NCBI RefSeq assembly: GCF_002775205.1 | Contig: NC_036447.1 | Span: forward strand, 29,324,245-29,388,244 | Direction of reading: 5' to 3' | Source of the DNA: Xiphophorus maculatus | Lineage: Eukaryota > Chordata > Actinopteri > Cyprinodontiformes > Poeciliidae | DNA: 64,000 nt | Shown: positions 22,318 to 31,220 of the stretch, piece by piece | Numbering within the stretch: position 1 is the stretch's first letter | Layout: every line of letters starts with the position of its first letter | Position numbers and translations under genes: made by a program | The notes under the pieces: model-generated | Databases searched by the model: none | The model's input: the letters and a program-made list of their open reading frames with translations, nothing else | Told to the model about the DNA's origin: nothing

Positions 22318-24059
22318 TGAAAACTTGCATTTTTACACTTCAACTGAGTTTTCTGAGTTCTTTTTAAAGGGTTCTGTAGAATAATGATCAGGAGTCAGTA
22401 TCTTACTTGCAAAAGGATGTCTTTCTGAACAACCTGTGGTTAAATAAACATTAAAAAAAGTTCTGATTAGAGAATCAAGCTAGTGGTTAATGTGTATGAA
22501 TCCATAAAACATGAAAATATCAACAGCATTTTATTCATCTTCCAATTTTTTAATGCTGGTTTATGGGGGTCTAGAGTTGATTCTTTCAACTTTGAACTTT
22601 TTAATTAAATTGGCATAGACAGACATTTCTTTTTAGCACTTTAGGAAACAATTTTCTTCTGCTATCTTTTGGGATTTGTCTTTATGGGCTTCTGTGATTT
22701 AATTTCAGGCTCTCACTGTTTAGCTGAGGAGAGGTTTCTGGACAGGTCCGAATATTTCCCCTTTCTGGGTTCATCAAAAGTCTAGAAAATAGTGACCCAA
22801 CAGCTACATCCCAGGGACTTCAGCGTCCTCTGTAGAAACGATGGTAGTCGAACCAAACTCCCGGCAGAGTTTAATGAAAGGTTACCCTCCCTCTTGTGGG
22901 GTGTTTGGCTAATCCTCGTAAAGACGTATAATCCCCAGGAAGAGCAAATATTACGACCTGCTTTAATCGCTCACACAGAAAACCTGGTGGGGGAATTCGA
23001 TACGATTGTCTCGTTTCTGTTCTGAAGCGCAGACGGGCAGGAGCTAGCTGAGCGGGACTGAAGGGTGAAGAGGAGCTCTGGCAGAAGGACAGCGAATACC
23101 GGGTGGCTCGGAATGACAATTGAGGCCCAAATTAGCATATTCAGGTTGGGGGGGGAATAAAAGTTCTTTAAAAGACAATGGCAACTGATATGCAAAGAGA
23201 GCTGGCCAAAGAAACAAGCTCCATACCTCGGCCGAGTGTTTGCAGCAGGAGGGGTGTGTGTGTGTGGGTACATGGGTGTTTGTCTGACCCAAACCAAGAC
23301 GGTACAAGACGCATTTTTGCAAACATCATAAAGCCATAAAAGGGGACACTATGAAGAGGACAGCAGTCTTTAGAAGGAGGAAGAACTATTTAAAGACAGA
23401 ACAGTCTGTGTTTCGATATCCAGGAGAGTCGACGGTCCACTCGCTTGTTCAAAGTCTCTCTCTGTTATGAGCCATGTGGTCCATTAGTGTCCTGCTGCTT
23501 TTCTAATCCTCATTCACATGTAATGGCCGACATTTCATCTTAATGTGTTAATTCATTAGCCGGCTGCTGAATGGGGAGTTTGAGTCCACAGAGACAGCAG
23601 AATTAAAGCCGACCGAAACGGGTTACAATGGAACAACCCATAGCAATGCTTTGTTTGGGATTTACTCTAAAAAATATCGTAACGCAAATGCTCTTAAAGG
23701 GCTGATTGTGCTGTTAAAATATCAATGAATTCTTAAAATGAAACAATATTATTGACCATCTTTTTTCAGTCCCTCCAGGATTTGGTGTTTGTGGTGCTAA
23801 TTTGGAAATAATTGCAATACTTACTCATGACAGTAAATGTGACTTTTTATTACTTCTGAGTTCTGACATCAATCAAGGCTGAAGCAGCTGTTTAGTACAA
23901 GTAAGAAAGTTTTTGACAATTTTTGAGAAAAATCTTCAATAAGCTCCCAATTGTCAGTGCAAAAATGTGAGGGGATTTGTTAATTTTTACATGAATTTCC
24001 ACAATAATTCTCAAGAAATTAGAGGGACTGATTGATAGAATTTGGCAGTAAACAGCTAA

Positions 24060-25125
24060 AACTCACCATTACAGAAAATCTCCATGCGCCATCATCAGAG
24101 GCTATGCTAACTAGCTTAACTATTTACAACAAGCTATGCTAGTTGCAGTGGAGCAGAAAGCAAGGGAGAGAGAACGAGCAGCACCACACCAGACAGTGAC
24201 TGACAGCACTAAGACCCGCCTCCTGGCTGTGATTGGTTGTTTCTAATTAGCATAGGAGAAGGACGATGAGATCAACTTTTTTTTTTTCTTCAAACTTTAT
24301 TTGGTTTTTAACAGGAATTGCATAGCCATACATTTACAATGTGATACATATAAAACAAACCATACAATTCCCTTAAGTTATAAAAAAAACAAAACAAAAA
24401 AACCACAACAAAACGACCTCCAATCACTCCCAGGCAATAAGAAAAAGTCATAAGAACAAGGACACACGCAAGAAAACAAAATGTTTTGAAATAAATAAAA
24501 ATTAAGATGCATTCTGCCACACCCAAAGAAAGTACAGTTTGTGCCCAGGAAAGTAAATATGGAACCATAAGAAAAGGAAAATCCGAGAAAAAGGACACAG
24601 GATGAGCAGACAAATACATACACGAAGGACTAGACTGGGACAGAATGGAAATTAACTTGACCAACCAATCGTAGCAATGGCTGCCAGATTTCTGCAAATT
24701 TGTCAGAGGAACCCCGTAGTGACATCCTAATTTTTTCAAGTTTAAGAAAATAAACAATATCCCTCAACCAGAGTATGAAAGAAGGAGGTTGTGGTGATTT
24801 CCATTTAAGAAGAATTATCCTCCTTGCAATAATGGTCATAAAGGACAAAGAATTTTCTTGGGAAGAGGACACAGGAGATGGCCCCGAAAACACCCCAAAC
24901 AAAACACTCTGGGGGTTCGGATCAATTTTTCTGCCAACCACGTCTGATATAGTAACAAATATCTCTGTCCAAAAACTCTTCAGCTGGGGGCACAACCAAG
25001 ATGAGATCAACATTTTAACCAATTATCTGTTTCATACCAAACTGTCACGATATACTGACAGTTTCAACAAATATGTAAGTAAAGTTGTTTTTTTAAATAA
25101 ATGTTACATACTGCAGCTTTATGGA
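24060..25125. mobile_element. MITE family B copy interrupted by an L1
   Basis: The left part (to 24276) and right part (from 25012) together make a normal family B element, with GACTGACAGCACTAAGACCC on the left and TGTTACATACTGCAGCTTTA on the right. The outermost left terminus is degraded. Confidence 0.65.
24277..24999 (-). mobile_element. 5'-truncated L1-type retrotransposon
   Basis: A 723-bp insertion flanked by a 12-bp target duplication, GATGAGATCAAC, at 24265-24276 and 25000-25011. Its minus strand ends in an A-rich tail (the T run at 24277-24287). The minus strand encodes the C-terminal end of an L1-like ORF2, including CPQLKSFWTEIF, ARRIILLKWKSPQPPSF and LEKIRMSLRG, with a stop near 24630. 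It lacks endonuclease and reverse transcriptase domains, so it is dead on arrival. Confidence 0.8.
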
Positions 25126-25868
25126 ATTATATTGTATGGAAATGGCAGAAAATTTGAGCGAGTGAACTATCCCCAAATAACTTACTTTTGAATTGTATTT
25201 TGTATGTATTCATGTATATATTTTTAAATATATATTGTAATTCATCATGCTGCCAATGAGAAGTACCAAAGTCCTTATTGCAACAGTGACAACAAAGATG
25301 ATTCTGATTCAGTGTCCAGCCAGCAGACGGTCGGAGACATCAGACAGACAGACAGACGGTAAGTCTTCGTTGGCTAATTGGCTTGTCCAAAAGATCTCTG
25401 AATTTCATTCAGTCAGGCTCCTAAACGTTGGATGCAAAAGGCCAACAGCCCCCTCTAACTGCCCCCCTCGCTCCCCGCCCCGGTCAAAGAGCAACACCCA
25501 ACCCCAGATGTGGTTCCTCATTAATGCGGGGGCAGGGGACGACCGCAGGGATCTGGTTCACGAAAGACCTGCTACTCTCAGCTCCAGCCTCTCAAATGGC
25601 GGCGGTGATAAATCCTCTCTGCCTTCCTCTTCCGCTCTCCTTGAACAAATCAATCAGTCAAGATGCAAAACGCAGCAGCAGCCTGTGTGGACCGAGGGAA
25701 CCGGGGGGGCTTCCTGGCATTGGAATTACTCTCTACATGTGGGGTCAATATGTGCAGCGCCTGAGAGTGTGTGCTGGAGAGGGAGTGTGTGAGTCAAAAG
25801 TAGAGAGAGAGAGAGGAGGGGCTCCAGAGAGGGGGTGTTGTCAGGGTGTACCCCTCCCTCTGAAGGGC

Positions 25869-25876
25869 TATATAAA
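25869..25876 (+). promoter_or_regulatory. TATA box of apela
   Basis: TATATAAA in the context GGGCTATATAAAACAG, about 260 nt upstream of the apela ATG, predicts a start near 25900. It is an inference from position and sequence; no cap site data were available. Confidence 0.6.
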
Positions 25877-25992
25877 ACAGAAAGGGGGGGGAGATGTTAC
25901 CTTGGTCACTTTGAGACAACCTCACACTGGCTGGACCCACAGATCCTACTGGGAGCTGCTGACAAGTTCTAGGAAGGACGGGCTCACAGTTG

Positions 25993-26019
25993 ATGGCTTC
26001 TCTCTGTTTGCTGGACTAG
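25993..26019 (+). promoter_or_regulatory. Upstream ORF in the apela 5'UTR
   Basis: ATG at 25993 opens an eight-codon frame, MASLCLLD, closed by TAG at 26017-26019. That is 114 nt before the apela ATG and downstream of the predicted transcription start. It could dampen apela translation. Confidence 0.45.
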
Positions 26020-26133
26020 AAACAAGTTGGGGGAGGGCAAGAAGACGGAGCATCGTCAGTCCATCCAGCACCAGAACCAAAACCAGAGAAAGTTTCCAAA
26101 CTTTTGGAACATTTTCACAGCAGCAGCTCAGCC

Positions 26134-26209
26134 ATGAAGGTTTTCAACTTGCTGTACTTGTTGGTGCTGCTCACAGCGTTGGTGGCTCCCGTGTTTTCAG
26201 TCAGACCAG
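26134..26209 (+). CDS. apela: apela coding exon 1 (signal peptide)
   Basis: 25 codons plus one base. ATG in GCCATGA context. Encodes the signal peptide and the first mature residues (VRP). Donor GTAAGA. Confidence 0.95.
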
Positions 26210-28730
26210 GTAAGACTCTACACAGCGACCCCTGACCTCACCTAACCCATACCTCACCCTTAAACCTAACCCTAAACTACCCGGCTCACTGTAACATTTA
26301 CTCAATCACTTTGCTAGACCCTCAAAAGCAAACAGTTTGGTTTACCTTAAGTTTAAAGATGTCAAATTTGAAAATGATGTAAGTGTAAAAACTGATTTGA
26401 GAAAACAAATGATTAATAAAGATTGTGCCTTTAGCTAAACATTACTAAACAAAAGCTAAACAAAATGTTGAAACCGCAGCACAGCAACTCAAATAGCAGT
26501 TTTAAGCTTAAAGACCTTAACCAGTGAAAAATACCTAGTTGAATTTTATAATAATATCAATAATAATAATAATACAGTTTCTGAACATATAATTAATAAA
26601 ACATACCGATAGACGTTTAATTTTCTGCCAAAAATTATTATTCCATTTCTGTTAGCGGGAGGCTAAAGTTAGCATGGACTTGGCTGTTCAATAACGGGCT
26701 ACTGCGCCGTTAGCTGGTCCAAACCAAATTAGTTTAAATTCTGTTCCACACTTGGTCAGTCTGCTCTGTAACTTTTGATTTTTTAAAATAGTTTGCGATC
26801 AGTGAAATCTTGAAATCTTTGTTTTTTCTTTTTGAAAAAAACAAAAAGCAGTTTTGTTCTTTTGGAACCCCCCCAAATTAAGACTGTTTTCAGCCTGTTA
26901 ATCCATCTCAGAGGGTCACATATGTTCTACAGGTTTAACAAACTATTTTTGCGAACGCACTAAAAAATAAAATAGGAATTTCTGAATTAATTTGTTTCTG
27001 CGGTAAATTTCAAGGCCACCAGCTCTGGTTGGGCAGTTTAGGGGGTGAGGTGGCGGTCGGAGGTTCATTTGATGATGATGATGATGATGGTGGCGGAAGG
27101 GTGGAGATGGCCGCCGGCGGTCGCACAGCAGCCACGAGGGCGACCCGGTCTGCAGCCTCCGGCGCTGCGGCGGGCTTTTGTTAATCGCCATGCAGATTGT
27201 GCAGCAGGGCCAGGTGTGGAGGCCGGGCTTCAGGCGCTTCTTCTGGAGGGAGGCAGCTGCCGCTGGTGGAGGTGGGGGTCATAAAGTCATCCAGCAGTGG
27301 ACCTCCTTCTTCCTGGGCTCGGCCTCCAGCGGCCTCTGAACCACGGGCCCAGAGAGGATTTATTGGGGACGTTCAGAAATAATCACGTGTTTGGTCTCTT
27401 TCTCTCGCGCGCTGCCCAGCTGCTGCTAAACGACTCGGCGCAGTAAAACAGTCGCAAGTGTTCACGAGGGATCGAGTTTATGGCGTAGTTCCATTTATAA
27501 CCTGACCACAGGAAATCGATAAGTATCCTTGGACATTTGTAAAGAAGTTGTTCCATTAGTTTGGTTGTGTTGATGCAAATTTGTAAGTTTTATTTGACTG
27601 GATTTAGGGCATTTTTGTCGCCCTATAGCATTTTAGTTCCACTGAAAACCATTTAATTTTATTTGTTTAAATTAAAGTAATTTTAGTTTCCATGAAAAAT
27701 CTTGCATTTTGTTAAAATTCCTTCCAGACAGTGGGGTAATATTTGACATAAAGGTTAAGCACTGAGGCATAATTTTGTTTATTTAATTTTTTTATTTTTT
27801 TTTAAAGGGTAAAATGACGTCATTAGCAAAAATGTTCATGCAATTTAAGTACCGGTAAAAGCAACTTTGCAAGAATAATTACAATTAAAACTCACACATT
27901 TTCAACTTCCAAGTTGTTAGAGTAAAGGAACAGGTGAAAAAAAAAATTATTTACAAGAATGTTTGCAGAAAAGAAATAAATAAACAATCAATGTTGCTGC
28001 CAATTCTTGACATACATATGTTCAGAAAATAATCAAACGGATGTTGGGGAAAAACTACTTTGCTTGCTAAAACTGACTTTTAGGGAATAAAAATGGCGAG
28101 GACAGAAATTCAAAATGGCGTTCATTTAACCCTGTTAAGAGACGGGGTCCATTGGGCCCCACAAGCTTTTTATCCTGTGCGCGGTGAGGTGGGGTTAAAC
28201 TTACCCAGTATGCACGTCTGCAATTTTTTATTATTATTTTTGTGTGTGTGTGGTTTTGGGAACTGACGGTCTGATGGAACACACCATAGCACTTGGGAAG
28301 CGCTTCTATAAATATGCTACGTATAGAGTAGCATATGGTGCTATTTATAGAAATTTATTATATTTCTAAAACAAAATTTCATAACCAGGGTAGAAAAGAG
28401 CCGTGCTAAGACTGCTGGAGGGTTAAAATAAAATTGTACTTATAATATTTATAATGAATTTTAAAAGAACTTTTCTTTGCGTCCTTAAAACAGTGGGGTG
28501 TAAAAAAAAAATCATGAAACCCTACTGGACAGCCTCCAGATTATTTGCAGGATTAAATGTCTGAACAGCCATATCCAGCGGCTAACGCTCGTCCATGTCT
28601 CTTGTGTTGGTGTATTTTAAATACAATCTTGTCTGTTTCAGACTTTCTGAACCTGAGGAGAAAATACCACAGACACCATTGTCCACACAGACGCTGCATG
28701 CCTCTTCACTCCAGAGTCCCGTTCCCCTGA
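26134..28730 (+). CDS. apela: apela (ELABELA/Toddler) apelin-receptor ligand precursor
   Basis: A 54-residue secreted peptide precursor in two coding exons (26134-26209 and 28642-28730, phase 1 join G|AC). Residues 1-22 (MKVFNLLYLLVLLTALVAPV plus FS) form a signal peptide. The predicted mature peptide, residues 23-54, contains DFLNLRRKYHRHHC, then PHRRC and the family's invariant tail MPLHSRVPFP. Cys39 and Cys44 are at the same positions as in human. APELA activates the apelin receptor (APJ) and guides mesendoderm migration and heart development in fish. Length equals the human 54 and is shorter than remembered zebrafish 58, because the segment after the signal peptide is reduced to VRP. The donor is GTAAGA at 26210 and the acceptor TTTCAG ends at 28641. 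Identification is close to certain. Confidence 0.96.
26210..28641 (+). other. apela intron 1
   Basis: A 2.4-kb intron. It contains a CpG- and GC-rich stretch at about 27030-27430 with a (GAT)n run near 27071, and a TTAA-flanked piggyBac-like MITE at 28126-28426. No other exon was seen. Confidence 0.8.
28126..28426. mobile_element. piggyBac-like MITE with internal palindrome
   Basis: TTAACCCTGTTAAGAGAC at the left and GCTAAGACTGCTGGAGGGTTAA at the right are imperfect inverted termini with TTAA target sites. Inside, TCTATAAATA...TGCTAC (from 28302) pairs with GTAGCA...TATTTATAGA (to about 28351). No transposase. Confidence 0.6.
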
Positions 28731-28731
28731 G
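28642..28731 (+). CDS. apela: apela coding exon 2 (mature peptide)
   Basis: Encodes D26 to P54 and the TGA at 28728-28730. One base later comes a consensus donor (GGTGAGCC), so the stop lies right at the exon end and a noncoding exon follows. Confidence 0.95.
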
Positions 28732-28834
28732 GTGAGCCGTGTTTCTGTGAAGCAGCTGCGTCATTTTGGTCGAGTTTATGGTGCAAATATCATAAGACAA
28801 AACTGACTGGCGAGGAACTTTTCAGCAATAAATA

Positions 28835-29093
28835 CGAGCTTATTTTAAGTCTGTATTTTCTTAATATTGATGAAGAAAATATTTGTGCCTTTGTCAGATT
28901 CACTTATGTTGTAAGTGAAATAATCTGCCAAAGGAACAAATGCTTTTTCATTAATATTGAGACTTAAAACGAGCTCCTACATCTTGCTGAAAATGTACTT
29001 GTGAGTCAGTTTTGTCTTATTGCAGAGGTGCTAAGAGAGTTGAACTAGAAACTAGATTAAAAATACTTGGTAAGATTTTGTGTTTTTGCAGTG
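28835..29093. mobile_element. MITE family E copy
   Basis: The right end TTTTGTGTTTTTGCAGTG is the inverse of the common fish terminus CACTGCAAAAACACAAAAT, with CTAGAAACTAGATTAAAAA inside. Other copies: 34390-34515, 39687-39898, 56555-56705. It lies in the apela 3'UTR intron. Confidence 0.5.
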
Positions 29094-29318
29094 AAGCTGC
29101 GTGGAGCAAAGCTGGGTTACAGGCCAGGCAGTTAGCAGGGTGGCTGTGATCAGCAGCAGTGGGTTCACGCAGAACAAGGGAGCGTGGAGGAGAAGGTTGA
29201 GGCATAAATCCAGCTAATGATGGAGAGAAATGCTTTAATGCAAGAGAGGCGATTCCTGCTCATTTACTCTGACGTCGTCTCAGCAGGACATTAAAGAAAG
29301 TGTTTTTTTCCATCCCAG

Positions 29319-29780
29319 GCCGAGGAAACTCTTCAGAGGAGCGCGGCTGGATGTGATCCTCGGCAGCGTGGATGGATCAGTCAAGACAGACGGACGCAGG
29401 AGGTGGAGGAGAAAAATCCATGAAACGCCACTCAGAGACGGCCATGATGCACCGCCAAAGGGAGAACTTCAAAGTCAGCCTCTCCAGGAGACTCGAGATG
29501 AAAAACTGTTCATTCAGGACAAACTATAAACCATAAAAGCTGACAGCGGCGCGGCGCTCACAGGTGTGACTTCAGAGACGTGGAGCTTCATCCTGGAGTC
29601 ACATTTCATAACCAGGAGAGAGAAGATTTATCATGAAGAATGTTCAGCGTTTAGCAGAAACGCTGCAGACCAAAGAGACTGAACAAATCTGTTTAGAATG
29701 TATGTATCTATGTATGCACTTCAGCTGCTGACTGAGAAACTTTTCCACCTGTTTAATAAAATGAATGTGCAGTTCTATTG
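29319..29780 (+). other. apela: apela noncoding last exon (3'UTR)
   Basis: The acceptor TTTTTTTCCATCCCAG ends at 29318 and the polyadenylation signal AATAAA is at 29755-29760. The intron from 28732 to 29318 thus lies wholly in the 3'UTR. A stop one base from the exon junction is too close to trigger decay under the usual 50-nt rule. Confidence 0.7.
29755..29760 (+). terminator. apela polyadenylation signal
   Basis: AATAAA followed within 25 nt by a GT/T-rich stretch (TTGTTTTTACTTTG). Confidence 0.65.
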
Positions 29781-30660
29781 TTTTTACTTTGCCCATTATT
29801 CCTTCAAAACAAAGAAATAAAAAAACTCAAGTCAGGTTAGATGGTGAACATCTGGAAAGAACAATTTTCTAGTCTTTCCACGGATTCTCAATTGGAATCA
29901 AGTTTGAACTTTGACTAGGCCATTTCAAGACAATGATAAGGCCTGGTACAGTCCGCTCCATTGCAGTTCTGGCTGTGAGTTTATGTCTGTCAGGAGGCGA
30001 ACCTCTGTCACTGCTGAAGACGAGCATCCCCTCAGCATGATGCTGCCACCACCACCTGTTACAGTTGGACTTGTGGAGTTCGTGATCCACAGTGGACCTG
30101 TGGACAGATCGTCCCGCCTGAGATCTGCGTTAAAATATGGCTGAATCAGTTGGATTGATCACCATGAATCAATTTTTGAAATAATGGTTGACTGGAATAA
30201 AAAAACAACAACCATAAAATACATTTTACATTTCAGATCAAAAAGAAATATGTAAAAGTATTTTACTCAGAAGTCCTTAAGTGGAATATTTTTAGCCTCA
30301 CCAGATTCTAATTCTGTAAAAAATAAAATAAAATTAAAAAAATCTCATGTTCATATTAAAAAATATATTTTTAGCAGGTGCATGCTTTGTTAGAAATGAT
30401 CAAGTACACCAAGGAATGCTGTTATTGCATTTTAGGAAATCAGACTTTTATTTTCTTATTAAAAAACAGAATTGAAATATTTGTAGTTTTTAAGGGGTTA
30501 AGTGAAAAATGTGAAGAATGTGTCCATTACAAATTGCCCGTTTCAGTGGAGATGCAGATAGTGACGGCCTCCCTGTTACCATGGCTTTAAACTGAACATA
30601 TGAAGCACAATAGTCCTGCTGTTGCCGCTGCAGCTGATCTAACGTTCAAGTTAAGACGAA
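29781..30660. other. Convergent intergenic gap apela-tmem192
   Basis: Nearly 900 bp between two convergent 3' ends. It holds the Tc1-like remnant and AT-rich DNA. No exon seen. Confidence 0.6.
29820..30145 (-). mobile_element. Tc1-like transposase remnant
   Basis: On the minus strand the hallmark phrases of a Tc1 transposase are present but broken: a GGGSIMLRG-like stretch near 30050 and a W-P-S-Q-S...L.PIEN-W C-terminal motif near 29880-29930. CAATTGGAATCAAGTTTGAA is the typical fish Tc1 flank. The frame is interrupted. Confidence 0.6.
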
Positions 30661-30683
30661 AGGAAGTAAGAAAAATCAAAGAT

Positions 30684-30689
30684 TTTATT
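30684..30689 (-). terminator. tmem192 polyadenylation signal
   Basis: TTTATT on the plus strand is AATAAA on the minus strand, about 420 nt after the tmem192 stop codon. It sets the 3'UTR at roughly 30665-31105. Confidence 0.6.
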
Positions 30690-31105
30690 GATTCACAGAA
30701 TTAACGACAAAACATGTAAGAAAAGTAATGCGATCGATAAACAGTGCATGTTGACCCAGGTAGATGATAACCTCTCTGTCCTTTGTGCAGATGCTCTTAC
30801 TGCTCTGTTGCTTTCAGAGGAACAGGCTGGTGGTCAGAGGTCAGTGAAGCTTGTAGAGCAGAGATAAAAACCTCCGTCACCTCAGATCTGTGACCCACGA
30901 CTCCATCTCCTCCCTTCACCTTCCATCTTCCTCCTCCTCCTGCGTTATCAGTCCATCTCAGGTGCAGAGGCCTCGGCGGTGGAGCCGGCCGGCTCAGTGT
31001 GTGTGAACAGGTGTGTTTGATCCACTTTATTGCTTCAGATCTCCTCTCAGAGCGGTGGAGCGATCTTCCTCCTGAGAGCTGGAGGCTTTCATCAGCAGGG
31101 TGAGC

Positions 31106-31220
31106 TCAGTGCTGAGCGGTGAGGTTGAGCAGCCTCTTGCTCAGTAACGTGTTGTGCTGTTTCAGGTACTCTATGAGGTCGGCCTGCTTCTCCACCACCT
31201 CCTCCAGACCGGACAAGCCT
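31106..31220 (-). CDS. tmem192: tmem192 coding exon 6 (last)
   Basis: Completes Arg and encodes [20 protein letters not shown] to LTAQH and TGA (31106-31108). This coiled-coil segment is the best conserved part of the family. Confidence 0.94.

Larger units (their letters stand above)
17781..25860. other. Intergenic region smim31-apela
   Basis: No gene found. Repeats include family A pieces (19083-19395, 21180-21746), a Tc1-like remnant (19405-20240), a family B element split by an L1 (24060-25125), and a perfect hairpin at 22259-22293. Stretches at about 20560-21170 and 22740-23650 match none of the repeats I recognised and contain homeodomain-type TTAATT/ATTAG sites. They are candidate regulatory DNA, on inference only. 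Confidence 0.45.

Noticed and set aside
24308-24757. 149-codon minus-strand frame rich in Phe/Leu/Cys
   Set aside because: Lies in the 3' region of the truncated L1, in another frame. The hydrophobic look comes from T-rich sequence.
25428-26213. Long plus-strand open frame (about 260 codons) over the apela start region
   Set aside because: It crosses the TATA box and the apela 5'UTR in a different frame from the signal peptide, has no recognisable domain and is low-complexity. apela exon 1 explains the conserved part.
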